A stretch of DNA of 64,000 bases from Calonectria ilicicola. Taxonomy: Eukaryota > Ascomycota > Sordariomycetes > Hypocreales > Nectriaceae. Under the pieces are notes generated by a model. The model was not told where the DNA came from and did no database searches. It was given only the letters and a program-made list of their open reading frames with translations. Below are positions 25,826-38,533 of the stretch, piece by piece (positions within the stretch are counted from its first letter, which is position 1; the number at the start of each line of letters is the position of its first letter). The stretch is taken from contig CP085828.1 in the NCBI GenBank assembly GCA_020809705.1, forward strand, positions 1,116,001 to 1,180,000, read 5' to 3'. The translations under genes were made by a program, and so were the position numbers.

Positions 25826-28549
25826 GAACACGCATGGTCAAGAGGTGGGAACAAGGGGGCATGCAATCACTTTGGCGATATGTAATGGGACATGAGGCAA
25901 ACACGGAAATACCCTCGGAGCGTAATGGGACATGGCACACGGACTTTATGAACTTATCTAGGATATAAAACCGCAAAATTTTGACACTTTTTCTTCACTG
26001 TGCAAGGACACAGCCGTGCCTTGATTGGGCTTGGTCTCAAAGATGACGACAATGCTGAGATGGAACGTGCGTCAGGGTTGTCACAGGCCAATCCTCAGCC
26101 GTCAGAACAGGAAATGGAAAACAAGGTGCGGCAAAAAAAAGACAAGCCACCCAGAATGCTCGACCTGCCTCCCCACCTTACAACCTCGGCGGGAGAAATC
26201 ATGGTTGATTTGACACTCAGCTTGAAACGTTTCGAGTGTGGATGCGGGAGTGAGGTGGCGAGGAACACCCCGCTTGGGACCAAATGCAGGCGAAGCGTGG
26301 ACAAGAATAGCAGGCTTTGTGGGCGGCGCAGCGGTGTCGCAAACCTTGGTTCAGTTCTTTGATGTTGGGTCTTGGACTGGGGCTCAAGGCGTTTTTTGGG
26401 CAAATATTCGACTATTTTTATTAAATCACTACTCTTTTTTTTTCTTGTTAAAGGTTTGCCTTGCTTGGGTTTAAAAATTCACGAGCTCTGGTGGATCATA
26501 ATTGTTGTTGTCACATCATCCTTCCATCTCACATAATCGGAGGATACGAGAGGAGGAGATGCTTTATTCGTGCATGACGAACGTCAGGAAACTAGTGCTG
26601 GGGCTGAGAAGCCTACAGCGAGCTGGGAAGTAGAAGCTAGGAAGGGTCCAGATCGACGGACCAAAGAAGAAAAAGAGAAAAAAAAAAGTGCCCCCACACA
26701 GTTTGGTTTAGGCCCCGGCTTGGCCAGAACAAGCCACCACACCACACCAACCCGCTGGGATGGATTTCAGCTGGTCATGTATCGGAGGGTCCCCCAAGGT
26801 TCCATTGTATCTGGGGATGAGAGCGAGGTGTCTGGCCTTGCGGGTGGCTGCAACCGCGCTGAGATGGGTGATGTCTGAAGATGTGAGACATAAAGAGCGC
26901 GACAATGTGAAACAAGCCGCTATTTTCTGATGCCATCACATGAAAACTTGCAACGCGGACTGGCGCAGCTGCAAACCATCTCACAGGCTCTGGGCCCTTG
27001 GCTTGACCTTGTCACTGTAGATGAGGGGCAATGGCAACGTATCGATGTACGTTAGCGCATGTGGCTTGGCTCTCGATGGCATCTTGGAGTGGCAGGGCGA
27101 GGGATTACACAGCGCAGGGCCCCTGTGCTGCCAGCTGCCAGCTGCCAGCGTGGGCACTACGCTGCGTGTTTGCAGCACGTCCAGCGCCTAAAGGGCTCAA
27201 GTGGCCTGGCCTTATGCTGCGGACAGGACGGAATCCATGGCTAAAAGCAGGCGGCGTTCCGAACACGACGATGGGCGACGCACACATGGATGGATCACGA
27301 CTACGAATTCGCTAACCAACGACTTGCCAAGACTGGCAGGTGGGGACCATGGGCGGTCGTCAGTTTCGGCGCAATGCAGTCAAGTAAAAGTCCGAACGAA
27401 CAACAGTGCAGGCAGAGAGGTAAATGGGAGGGGGCACGAATGAGTGGAGGGGGGCGACACTTACGTGGTTTCCGTGCCAAAACATGAGCAAAGAGGTCGA
27501 GGTCGATACCCAGTCGACCAGGTTCGTCTTGAATGCCCCTGTCAATCCCATGGCTTCCATCGATTCCGACTGGGAACCGGGTTGAGCTAGGGTGGAAACT
27601 CTGACTGGGCGGCGGAACTGGGGAGAGCTGGGTAAAAGCAACCTTCTTCTCAGAGTGAGCTTGCTTGCGAACGTGTGCATGCCCCTTGGGCTAGGCAAAA
27701 CAAAGCCCATCCGCCAGGAACCCCCAAGGTCAAAACGAACGCCCAGCGTCGCCGTGACTTATTACCGAGAGGGCCAATCCACGGCCTGGGGCCCTGTTTC
27801 TCCCCGTGGTCCCACCTGGGTCTCACCCCGTCTCACCCCGTCTCGCTGGGAGCTCCAGTGGCTGGTGGTGGTGGGGAACATGGTGGTGGTGTGCCGCCGG
27901 GGGTGAAGGATGGTGCAGACACACACACGCACACTGGGGCCGTAGCAGAGGGCCGCGACAGAGGGCAGACGGGGAGAGCTATGCCCACTGAGCCACCGAG
28001 AATAGGCGCTGCCCTCCACCCCCCGCGACGCTTGACGTCGTCTCCGCAACGCACTTGTTAGCAGGCCGAAGGACCGGCCATCCATGGACCCCAAGGCAGA
28101 CAGACAGGGAAGAAGCAGTGGGAGAAAAGTACAGTAGGTTCCCCATTGCGTCTTGGCGCAAGCGCTTGGTCCATCATCTTATCCCGTCCGATTTAGGTCT
28201 CTCGCCTCCTCAACGTTTCTCCTCCTCCCGCTCTCTCGCACGTTTTATTCTTCCCGTCCTAAGCTAAGCCGATATCTTGACGATTTTCCTTTTTTTGCTC
28301 GGGGCTTATTCTTCCTTTTCTCTCTTTTTTTGCTTTTGCGGTATTGAAGTTTCTTCCCGTCGGCCGAAGAAAAACAAGATTGCACCTCCAAAGCTCTAAA
28401 CAAAACAAACCCTCTCCGATCTCTGTAGCCATCGTCGTCATCGCAAACCGCCCGTCGCTCGCCCACCCACATGCCGTCGTGAACCAGCGTCCCGATTCCG
28501 AATCCCCTCCTCTCCGCCCTCCTCTTCTCCTCCTCCCACATCTTGCACC
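25826..28549. other. Gene-free 2.7 kb ending in the NIPA-like gene promoter
   Basis: Short frames (for example 26000-26362, 27031-27315) show no domain. The last 400 bases are strongly pyrimidine-rich (CCTCCTCAACGTTTCTCCTC near 28205), a usual feature of fungal leaders and promoters. A CACACACACGCACAC tract sits at about 27920-27934. I see nothing else definable. Confidence 0.55.
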
Positions 28550-30735
28550 ATGGATGCCGATTTTGATCTATATGCGAGGAGCGGCGTCTCCATTGGAGGG
28601 TCGGAGCGCCCCAGCTGGTACAAGGTCGTTGGTATATGTCTGGCCGCCGGCTCTGGTATCTTCATCGGCATCTCCTTTGTGCTGAAAAAGGTCGGCCTCT
28701 TGCGCGCAAACGAAAAGTACAATGAAGTCGCAGGCGAGGGCTACGGCTATCTCAAGAATGCCTACTGGTGGGGCGGCATGACGCTCATGATTATCGGCGA
28801 GATCTGCAACTTTGTCGCCTACGCATTCACTGACGCTATTCTGGTTACCCCCCTCGGCGCCCTCGCCGTCGTCATCACGGCCGTCCTGTCGGCAATCTTC
28901 CTCAAAGAACGCCTGAGCATGGTTGGCAAGGTTGCGTGCTTCCTTTGCATTGTCGGATCCGTAGTCATTGTTATGAATGCGCCTCACTCGTCGTCCGTCT
29001 CCGATATCCAAGAAATGCAGACATACGTCATTGCGCCAGGATTCCTCTCGTACGCCGGTGTCATCATTGTCGGTTCAATCATCACTGCCCTATGGGCTGG
29101 GCCCAAATGGGGCAACAAGAACATGCTGGTGTATATTTCCATTTGTAGTTGGGTCGGCGGCCTGAGTGTCGTGTCGACCCAGGGCTTGGGCGCTGCCATC
29201 ATTGCTTGGATCGGCGGCGAGCCTCAGTACAAAGAGTGGTTCTTCTGGGTTCTGCTCGTCTTTGTGGTTGCCACTCTTTTGACAGAGATCATTTACCTCA
29301 ATGTAATGCCAATCATCCAAGCCAAGGTCACAATTGCTAACGCTCGTCGCAGAAAGCTCTCAACATCTTCAATGCAGCCCTTGTCACCCCAACCTACTAC
29401 GTCTACTTTACTAGCACCACAATTATCACATCAGCCATTCTATTCCGGGGTTTCAAGGGCACTGCCTCATCCATTGTTACGGTTGTTCTTGGTTTCCTAA
29501 CAATTTGTTCCGGAGTCGTATTGCTTCAACTTTCGAAATCAGCCAAGGATGTTCCAGACTCGGCTGTCTTCAACGGAGATCTCGATCAAATCCAAACACT
29601 TGCCGAGCAGGAGCAGCCAGAATCAGAGCCCAAGGCCGATGCCATCCGCGGAGCTTCTGCTATTGTGCGCCAGTTCTCTAGGAAGCGAATGAGAATGGAG
29701 GCTGAGGAACTAAAGCGAATGCACGAGGAGAAGATGATGATGGAGAACATGGAACCTATCAGCGAAGATGGACAGCCCCAATGGGAATGGGATGGAATAA
29801 GAAGGAGAAGAACCATGACGGTGCGATCACAGAGCATTCGTTCTGGAGCCCCGACATCCCCTCCGCCATCAAGCCCAAGATTCAATCCGCCACGCACACC
29901 ACGCACTCCTCATCCCCCATTGGGCATGTCACATTTCCCAACTGACGACGAATATGATGACACCGATCGCAGCACCATTTTCTCAAGTATCGCCGGCACG
30001 ATACGAGGCCGTAACAGAGGTCTCAGCAAGGGATCATCCCTTTTGCCGTACGATGAACACCCGCAGGGCAAGGCGCGCAGCCCTCTGCACCCTGTCCCCC
30101 TAACCGAAATCACCATGCCTCAACAGAAGCCTGACGACGAGGCCGGTGCCTACTATGGCCAAACCCGAGAGCATGTTTATGAACGCGATACCGAGTATCG
30201 AGGCGCTTCTGCCGGCAGCGGCGCAAGTCTAGCTCCTCCGACACCACCCCCGCATGGAACCAGACGCCAATTCTCATTCCACAACGTTTTTAGGAGACCG
30301 CACTCGTCACGTATTGCCGACGTAACGGAGGAAGAAAGCGCGGGCCTGGTTAAGGAAGATGACCCTCGTAATGACCGAATCGATAGCCCAGACGACGCTC
30401 ACCAAACCCGTTACGACGACAAATCGTACACCTCTTCGGATGATGACCGGGATGACCAGCGCTACGATCGCCGGGACGATCGACACTACGATCACCAGGG
30501 TGGTCAGCGATATGATCCCCACCATGATGACCGTGATTACCACCATGATCAAGGTCGTGATCAGGGCCATGATCAGGGACAAGACCGCGGCCAAGACCGT
30601 GGCTATGACCGTGGCTATGACCAGGAGGATGACCGCGACTATCGCCGAGACCACGAATACGACCGCAGCCACGGCCGCAATTTGAGCGGTGGTAGCAACA
30701 GTGGACGTGGAGGCAGAGGCAACGCATTCCTCTAA
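28550..30735 (+). CDS. NIPA-type (DUF803) magnesium transporter with charged repetitive tail
   Basis: Two exons (28550-29302, 29353-30735) give 711 residues. The first 330 residues match the NIPA/DUF803 family, multi-pass proteins related to the drug/metabolite transporter superfamily that are thought to move Mg2+. Landmarks are GSGIFIGISFVLKKVGL, YLKNAYWWGGMTLMIIGEI, the TPLGALAVVITAVLSAIFLK core, and after the intron ALNIFNAALVTPTYYVYFTS. About nine membrane helices are visible. The C-terminal half is cytosolic, low-complexity and phosphorylatable (RRRRTMTVRSQSIRSG, many SP sites). It ends in a repetitive Asp/Arg/His/Tyr/Gln stretch at about residues 610-700 built from units such as RDQGHDQGQDRGQDRGYDRG. 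The tail more than doubles the usual size of animal NIPA proteins. Membrane location (plasma or endosomal) is not decidable. Confidence 0.92.
30440..30690 (+). repeat. In-frame repeats coding an Asp/His/Arg/Tyr-rich tail
   Basis: Degenerate hexamer to nonamer repeats of the type GACCGTGGCTATGACC and CATGATCAGG, all kept in frame, encode the end of the NIPA-like protein. Variation is mostly by whole codons, as expected for a translated repeat. Confidence 0.8.
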
Positions 30736-31559
30736 ACAACGAATTCGAAACTGGTGTATACCCGGGACGGATGCATCTGGGAGGCGTTTTCAGGAGTTCC
30801 TTGTGTTTTTATGAAATGTGGTCCTGATTGAAAATGGGTGACTGGTTTTATGACGACTGTATACTATCACGCCCTCTTTGACCTATGACATAGACTTTGT
30901 TGGATGGAGCACACGCACACGAAACGGTAGCAGTGGTGGATTAGGTATATAACGAAGTGCACTTTGGAAAATGAGGAGATGTTTAGTGGTTGGATATCGA
31001 TAGCAACGCGACACGAATCGAGAATAGTTTCAAAATAAGTCGCCGTGTTTTAATTTTTGCGTGTCTTGTTAATCCTCCTACTATCGTATTTCATTGACAG
31101 GCCATTCATTTCCCCCAAACATCGTGTTCGAAAGCTCCGAGCTCCCTACTTTAATAGACAGCCTTGGAGCACACATACTCCGAAGCCCACCTGTGTGCGC
31201 TACCTCTACCATCGTCTTCGGTTTTCTTCTTCAGTACAGGTAAAAAAACGAAAGAAAAGAAGAAAAGTCATTGTTATCCAAGCGCCGGCCAATGCATGCA
31301 GCAGGACAAATAAAGGGGAATTAAAACCCAAAACAAATAAGAGAAGAGAAAGGAGGGGACAATCCCCCGCAATGCCATGCCGCTTAAACGCCCCAGTATG
31401 AAGAACCTAAAAGATTAAAAAGAAAAAAACTCCAAGTTATGTATCGGAGGCCTGTTACTCTCTCTCCCTCCCCCCTTTTTTTCTTTTCGGGTTTCTTTTT
31501 TAGCTTCTGGCTGTTTTATCCCGCCTTTTTTTTTTGGTTCTGCTTTTAGTTCTGTTGCT
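30736..31559. other. Convergent intergenic region
   Basis: Between the stops of the NIPA-like gene and the CHIP-like gene, with presumed 3' UTRs of both. Many A and T homopolymer runs from 31240 to 31540. No gene supported. Confidence 0.6.
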
Positions 31560-32532
31560 TTACCAGTCCACAGCCCATCCGTTCTCCTCCAAAAAGTCCT
31601 CGCACGCTTGCTTGAGACACAAATTGGGTCGCAGCTCGGATGGCTGGAGGGGCTCGCGTGTAAGAGGGTCGATTTGGTGGCGTCGCAGGTGCTCCATTAT
31701 TGAAGCCCGTTCATATGACTTGCCTGTCTTTGTCTAAACGGGAGGGGTTTAATGTTAATATTTAGTCCGAGAGAGATAACCGAGTTTCCAGGGAAAGGGG
31801 AGGAAAGAAGGGGGGTGTGAGACATACCATGACGGGATCAACCATGATGCCAAAGCTAATGTCGTCAATGGCCCACTCGGGGACTTCTCTGCGCTTCTCG
31901 GCATCGGCCCGCGCTCGCTCGAATATCTCCTCCATGCGCTTGGCTTTGGCGTCGCATTCTTGGGAAATCTCCTGCTGCTCCGTCTCGTCCATGGCGTCGG
32001 CGACGGCGGCCTCCCGCTGCGACTCGAGCAACTCGAGCACCTCGCGCTCCAAGTCTTTGGTCTCCCGGACACGGCGACGCTCCCGTTCGTCCCAGCGATC
32101 CTTCTTGGCCTTGAGAACCAGGGCGGTGACGGCGGCGAGCGACTTGTCGTTTGTGACGGCGCACAGCTTGTGGGCGCGCAGGGCGCTCTCGACAGCGGCC
32201 TCGTAGTCGCGCATGGCGAGCTGCGCCTGGGCGAGGTAATAGTGCGCCTTCATATTGTCAGGGGCCAAGGCTAGGCAGTCGTTGCAGTCGGCAATGACTG
32301 AATCCCAGTAGCCCAGCTTGAGGCGGGCCATGGCACGGTTGGTGTAGAGGGCGGGATTCTTGGAATCGGCAATGATGCTAGTGGTCGGACGGTCAGCAGG
32401 GGCGTCATGCCATCAAGTAGTCATGAGCAAGCAAACTACTTACGCCTTGGAGTAGAGGCTGTCGGCGCCGACATAGTCACCGGCCTGAAAGCACCGGTTG
32501 CCCTCCTCCTTCAATTGCAGTGATTTCGACAT
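31560..32532 (-). CDS. CHIP: CHIP/STUB1-like E3 ubiquitin ligase (TPR + U-box)
   Basis: Three exons (32444-32532, 31828-32377, 31560-31733) give 270 residues. The first 110 residues form TPR repeats (LKEEGNRCFQAGDYVGADSL; NPALYTNRAMARLKLGYWDS; DNMKAHYYLAQAQLAMRDYE). In animal CHIP these bind the C-terminal EEVD of Hsp70 and Hsp90. A charged coiled-coil region follows (ERERRRVRETKDLEREVLEL). The last 75 residues are a U-box (IDDISFGIMVDPVM, joined by the last intron to TKTGKSYERASIMEHL, then IDPLTREPL), which recruits E2 enzymes. The exon order and length match CHIP closely. It would ubiquitinate chaperone-bound misfolded proteins in the cytosol. The last intron falls inside the U-box. Confidence 0.94.
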
Positions 32533-35415
32533 GGCGGCGAACCTCTGGAAGGATGCTGTTGCCAGATGGCCGGAGCAAGGGGACGAGAGGATATGTCAGA
32601 GGCGAGGGGTAGTTTGGCCAAGAAATGCGGGTTTCCGGAGAGCTCGGGCACGGATAGGCACGCGACAGGGCCAAGCTTGGACAGCCAGTGAGGGGATCAG
32701 ACAAGATGTAATTATGCAAAGCAGTCTATTAAACCAAATAGGGAAAAAAGAAGAAGAAAAAGAAAAAAAGCAAAGCGCCACAGAGTGCACACAGCAGAGC
32801 CTCTTGCAGGCGAGATGACAGCAGCAGCTCGCTGGACAGATCGGGGAATGATGTGAGGGGACGCATCCAGGGTCCCCCATGGGCTGTGGCGGCCCCCCAA
32901 TCGTCCCCCGAACTAACGGCCTTCCAGCGCCGCCCAGTGATTGGATTTCTAAGCGCAGCCGCTGTAAGTTGGAACGTTCGAGAAGCAGGTGCGGGGCCGG
33001 ATTGGCTATAATTTGGTGCCTATTGAGCGGGATGTGTGGGGGACAGCCAGGATAGTGGCATTTCTCAGATTGGTGCCCGTTGCCATAATGTCTTAACTTT
33101 AAAATCATTGATCTAATAGGTAGCAGAGAGGGGTTCAATATTTTTGTTTCCTTGTCCTGCTTGCATGGGCTTGTAAGCCGCAAGCACGCCATCGTCACTT
33201 GGTAGAAAGATATTCTTCCTATAGCTAATGACTCAACTACACCCAGAGTGAAACTTGGCGTATCCAGATACCCAACTGTTCTTAAAATAAAGTCTCAGAA
33301 CACTAACCGCTCCAGCAATCTCGTCAAATTGTCCTATTTGTCGTCACAACACATAAAATGTCATTTCAGACCGCAATGAGATGAGCCTATTTAGAATGAA
33401 AGCGCTGATGTTCTCCTGCTCTCCATTAACCTCCCAGCGCTAAATATAAGGGATCAACGTTACCTATTTAAGCGAAATCTCCAGCCCAAATTTAAATGAG
33501 ACTTCAACTAACGAACAAGGGCATGTCCTGCCGTTAACCATCACTGCACATAATATAGCCAAGACCGTCAAAAATAAGCCCACTAAAGTCTGTAATGGTT
33601 TCTAGGAGTTTCCAGTAAGGGTGTTCCTCCCTCCCTACAAAAGCGGAGCAGACGCCGTGATTCATTGCACAATTTTTTTAGTATTGAAATGAATATTCAG
33701 GGCATGTTCAATAGACTCGACCTAATAAATTCTTCATTGTCGTCAAAGTTTTAGCAGAGAGTCGTCGATGACAAGATACAGAGTTTGGTATTGACATCCC
33801 TCCAAGCCAAAATCTTCTTGACGAAGATCTTTCACAAAAACAAAGCTTTTTTTATTAGTTTTCGTGGTTTAGCCTCATAGCTAGACGTTTCCTAACATCT
33901 AGAAAGCAGCGAAAGATAGTAAGCAATGCCACACAGGTTGAAAGGTAGGGGGAAGAAGTGAGGTGCTAGCAGCAGTGTAAATCAGTGTACAACCAATAAC
34001 TGCCAAGGACAAATCGGCGAAACACGCTCTATGATTCATTCTACGTATTGAATAAGGGGTGTTTGGCGTCGTACGATCACTGGTTGTATTTTGGAAAGCC
34101 GTCGCCTATCATTTTCATGGGGTGGATAATTCCCGGACGCAACTCAGCATTCCCATTTACCTGAAGGTTCACCCACCCAAGAATCCAACCCAATAAAAAG
34201 GATTAAAAAAACAAGGAAGTCATCTCTTGGCAGCGGCAGTGGCTGAAATTTGGCCTGATTTTCCTGTCAGCATGCGGGTATGGCGCTCACCCGCGAGCGA
34301 CTTGTGTGGGCAAAGCCAAACCCTAGAGGTCAGAGCGATTTAAAGATGTATTCAAACGCCACCACGCATTACATCAGTCAACGTCAAATAACCTCCCAAG
34401 TATTTGAAAAGGTGTATTATTTTAGATGGTGTCAATTTGGAGATCCAGAATATGGGAATCAAGGTCAGAGTGAGTAACGCACGCCAGACAGTTCCGCCTG
34501 CTAAATGGTGCTCCATCCTCCCTCATCCTTGTGGAAGCGGCTTATCCATTTAACCTCCCCCATATTTGTACCAATTCTACTAAGACTCTTCTTTAGGCAC
34601 TCTCATTCAGGCGCCCCGGCAAATAAGAAATTAGTGGGCATGGTAGAGTAAGCTTGAAAGCTTCATAGTTGCCACATACTAGTCCGCGCGCCTTGCTCGG
34701 CATCAATATGCCACCCTTTCTTCTGTTTTCTTTTTTGCGCCAGTTCACTTGTGGGCATTATTTTCACTCTTCCATCCCTCAAAACTTCGGTGGGCTTATC
34801 CATGCTTTAGATCTTATCATGGTTACATTGGAGGAAACGTTGCGACTCTTTTTGGGCACCACCACCCAGGACCACGGGTTGCGACGTCCAAGCTTATTCG
34901 TAATTCAATCAACTCCCTTCCGAATAAGGGATCTTCCGGCCACACCATGCGTATTAATCCTAGTAGACACGCCTTGTACAAGCTGGTAATCAGTAATTTA
35001 GCGTGCTGCGCCTGCAACCACCCCAGCAGGCAGCACAGCAATCAGATTGCGAGCCCAACCCCATGGTCCAGTCAAACCGCCTTGCGACACGATGGGCTTC
35101 TCAGCACTTTAAAGGGCTCGGACAGATAATAACGAGTGCCAGCGAGAACGGCCCAAGAAGAAAGGCTCCGAGCAAGGGAGCGATCCCACATGTAAGCTGA
35201 TATGAGCTGACCAACGTTCTTGCGGGCTGACCATGAGCCATCGGTTATCGCGGATGCCGGCACTGGAACGCGTTCAGGCTGCTAAGCACTCATCTATAAC
35301 GGGGATTTTGTTATGTATCAGGACTCATAGATATCTAGGGAATTTGCCGGCTTGATTAGCAAGCATCAATAAAAAAAATCTTTCAGTCCTTTTAATTCTG
35401 TCGATTTGAACAAAA
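32533..35415. other. Gene-free 2.9 kb
   Basis: The left 200 bases are the presumed promoter of the CHIP-like gene and the right end that of the MFS gene. From about 33.1 to 34.6 kb the DNA is AT-rich with many stops in every frame and nothing coding-like. No repeat family or mobile element recognised. Confidence 0.55.
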
Positions 35416-37331
35416 ATGGAGAAGAGAGAAGACGAGCAACTGGACACAGAGGTCTCAACTACCAGGGTCTCATTCTCTGAAAAAGAAGGAGAGAAACAGC
35501 AAGTCAGTGATAAAGAACAGGAAGCCAACCTCCCGCCGTCTGTTTCCCCTCTATCATCTCCAGAGCCTCCAGAATCTGCAGAGTCGCCGGAGCCTCCTCA
35601 TCCACGGGCTCATTTTCCAAAATGGAAGTGGAATGCCACTCTTTTGCTTGTATATCTATGCTGTATTCTCATCGGTATGTATAAAATTTCTTTCCGTTCA
35701 GGTCTCTCTTCTACTACATCTTTCGTTGACTAACTTTTACCTCTTTTAGGTTACGATATCAGCAATGTCGCGAACATCCAACCCCGTCTGTACGAGGCAT
35801 TCGGCCGCATTGAGCTCCTCCCCTGGATCGGTCTATCTTACGCCCTCGCAAACTTTTCTGTTGTTAGCCTTGCGCGCAAGCTCAGCCTTGCATTCAACAT
35901 GCGTTGGATATTTATACTAAATTTGCTCATATTCGTCGCTGGATCTGCCATTGCGGGTGCTGCTCAGTCCATGACTGCCATCATCGTGGGACGAATCATC
36001 ATGGGCATCGGCGGTTCCATTGTGCAACAAGGGTAAGCATCATATTCTCGACACTAAGAACCTTGAGTTAAAATCCAGCGACTAAACTGTTGTGTTGTAG
36101 ATGCTACGCATACTTTGCCGTTTTGGCAACACCCGACGAAATGACAAAATTGTATGGCACAGTAGGAGCTTTTTGGGCAATTGGTCTCATCACTGGCGGT
36201 CCTATTGGCAGTGGTTTCGCCGAAAACGAGACTACAACCTGGCGATGGGCATTTTACATCAACATCCCCTTCCAAGGCCTAGCCCTTGCCCTGTCTCTCG
36301 TGTGTCTCCCAAATCACAGCCTCGCTGAGGGCATATCATCTCTTGACCGAGTCCGCAAGCTCGACCCTATCGGCATCATCCTTCACATGGCATCTGGCGC
36401 CCTGTTTGCCATTTGTGTGACATTCTCCGGCTCTGTGTGGGAGTGGGGATCCGGACCTGACATTGCCGTCTGGGTTGTCTTTGGCGTCGTGTTCATCTCA
36501 TGGATTCTGCAACAATACTTTTGCGTGTTGACAAATGAGCAAGACAGGGCTTTCCCCGTACATATGCTCTCGCGCTTCGATCTCATGCCGCTATGGGTAG
36601 CATGCGCTTGTGCTTCTGCTTGTTATGGTATCACTCTGTACTACACGCCCCTTTTCTTCGCTTTTGCCAGAGGGCTTGGTGCAATTCAGCAAACCGTGCG
36701 CATGCTGCCATTTATTCTACTATTCATCATTTCCGTCTCCCTTACGGGTCGCGTGCTCCCCAGAATTGGCCGCTACTTCATCATTTACATCGTGGGCGGT
36801 TGTCTCTGCTTAGCCGCGAGCGCTTCCCTGGCCAACGTTCTCAACGCGGAGATTTCCCAGTCCACCGTCATGGGCCTGATATCTCTAGTTGGTTTAGGCG
36901 CTGGCATGATCTTCCAGCACGGCATCGCCATTTCAAACGTCATCAACAAAGACCCCCGCGATCGAGTCGACAGCCTGACAATTTGTAACATGTTCCAGAT
37001 GGGTGGCATCTCACTACTACTCGCGGTTGCGGGGTCCATCTTTCAGAACGTCGGCCACAAGCTCTTGGTCGAGGCCCTTGGTGATGATGCGAGCAAGTAC
37101 TCTGACCACGACATTCGAGAGGCACTAGCAGGTGTATCTTCCAGGGTCTGGGAGTCTGAGGATGAGTCGGTGTTGCGCAGTGGCATCGAAGCTGTAGCCC
37201 AAACAATAGCACGAGAGTTTTACATTGTGGTTGCCTTTAGTTCGCTCTGCATCATTTGTGGCTTTTTGATGAAATGGGAGAGACTAGATTTTGGGTTGCC
37301 CAAGAAGAAAAAGGATGAGGCTACGGCCTAA
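35416..37331 (+). CDS. Major facilitator superfamily efflux transporter (DHA2-like)
   Basis: Three exons (35416-35674, 35750-36032, 36101-37331) give 590 residues. A 75-residue hydrophilic, Glu/Pro-rich N terminus is followed by a long series of membrane helices. Landmarks are YDISNVANIQPRLYEAFG after helix 1, VGRIIMGIGGSIVQQG, and WRWAFYINIPFQGLALALSL, the motif C/D region typical of 14-helix drug:H+ antiporters such as fungal toxin-efflux pumps. MFS pumps of this type export small molecules, often secondary metabolites; the substrate is not predictable. Both introns disrupt helices, and only the chosen junctions (G|GT to GTTACG, GG|GT to ATGC) keep the frame. The gene is tail-to-tail with an esterase 164 bp away. 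Confidence 0.93.
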
Positions 37332-37495
37332 GACGTCCGCAGACATCCGCCGTGAGAGTCTACGTCAAGCGATGATCAGTACAGAAAGTCCTCTTTGGTA
37401 TTATCTTCTAAAAAAGTCCCAAACCCACATTACAAGTCTATCGTCTAATAAATTTTCTGTTCAGTTTTGTAATATCCAATTACATGACTGTCCGT

Positions 37496-38533
37496 TCAAG
37501 CATGATTGTCGACACTTCCAGTCCAGGTTGAAGGCGACTTCTTTGCTTCCTCCAGATACTCAATAATTCTTTCCACGGCTGGTGTAGCCTCAGGGATTGG
37601 GAGCAGAGGCCAGACATGCATCATGCCCTTGCCCACCACTAGATCAACCTCAGTGCCCTGCTTCTGTGCCATCTCAGCCAGTTTGATGCCGTCTGGTGAC
37701 AACAAGTCCTTGGTTCCTGCAAATAGCAACATGGGCGGCAGGGCCAGGTCGCCATAGATGGGGCTGATGCGAGGGTTCTTGGGGTCCTCATCTGGGCAGC
37801 ACAGGGTCGTGAGATGCTTGAGGCCTGGGATGTCAAACCAGGGGTCCTTGGGTCCCATCGCAATCATTTCAGGGTTGGTGAAGCTATTGTCGCAGCTTGG
37901 TGAGATAGGGACAATTCGTGATGCAGTAGGGAGGCCAGCATCTCTCGCCTGTTGCGTCATGACAAGCGACATGGTGCCACCAGCCGAGTCACCCATAACC
38001 CAGAAGGGGGTGGGATCCGAGTCTGCGGCAAGCTCATTGTACAAAATCTGAACTTGGTCGTACATTTTGAGCATGGAAGTTTCAGGGCCAAGTGGGTAGA
38101 TGGGAATTGTGACGACAGCCTGGAGACGCTCGGCGAGGCGGGCAACGAGATTCCAGTGCTGGACTACAATCTCAAGCACAAAGCCGCCTCCATGGCAGTA
38201 CAGGATGCGTGCCTGGTGAGGCTTGTCGGTCTTGGGAGAAAGGGTGTAGACGAGATAGCCCTCGGGATGCTTGTCGAGCTTGATGTTGAAGTTCTTGTAC
38301 AGGTGCTTGGGAGGCTCAGACTTGGCCTTCTTGCGGTCTTGGGCAATTCGTTTGTTCACGCCGTCTGGGCTAGTCCAGTAGTCCCTGATGAAGAACCACG
38401 CCAGCCACTCGGCAACCCAGCATTTGAAGCTCGGCATGGTGGAGAAGAAGTGAAAAAGTTGGAGGAGCAGCTTGAACATTGTGCGTGTTTGCAGAGCACT
38501 GGGGTAGTTATAAAGAACTCTGGATTTTGCCAT
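37496..38533 (-). CDS. Alpha/beta hydrolase, HSL-type esterase/lipase
   Basis: A single exon of 345 residues. It has the hormone-sensitive-lipase family signature: HGGGF (oxyanion hole), GDSAGG (nucleophile Ser), LLFAGTKDLLSPDG (Asp) and GMMHVWPLLP (His), so the catalytic triad is intact. Such enzymes hydrolyse short acyl esters or related bonds. The N terminus has a hydrophobic stretch (MFKLLLQLFHFFSTM) that may associate with membrane but is not a clean signal peptide. The ATG at 38479 (starting MFKLLL) is an alternative start, 18 residues shorter. It converges on the MFS gene, an arrangement common in small metabolite or detoxification loci; a joint role is inference. Confidence 0.92.
   Translation of the reverse strand: MAKSRVLYNYPSALQTRTMFKLLLQLFHFFSTMPSFKCWVAEWLAWFFIRDYWTSPDGVNKRIAQDRKKAKSEPPKHLYKNFNIKLDKHPEGYLVYTLSPKTDKPHQARILYCHGGGFVLEIVVQHWNLVARLAERLQAVVTIPIYPLGPETSMLKMYDQVQILYNELAADSDPTPFWVMGDSAGGTMSLVMTQQARDAGLPTASRIVPISPSCDNSFTNPEMIAMGPKDPWFDIPGLKHLTTLCCPDEDPKNPRISPIYGDLALPPMLLFAGTKDLLSPDGIKLAEMAQKQGTEVDLVVGKGMMHVWPLLPIPEATPAVERIIEYLEEAKKSPSTWTGSVDNHA

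Noticed and set aside
26000..26362. 120-codon plus-strand frame downstream of the unknown 300-residue gene
   Set aside because: A possible extra exon was considered, but the preceding stop is clean and the frame shows no family or codon signal.
30307..30739. Hydrophobic and His-rich minus-strand frames
   Set aside because: They are the complements of the repetitive NIPA tail (Asp codons reverse to Ile/Val codons), not independent membrane proteins.
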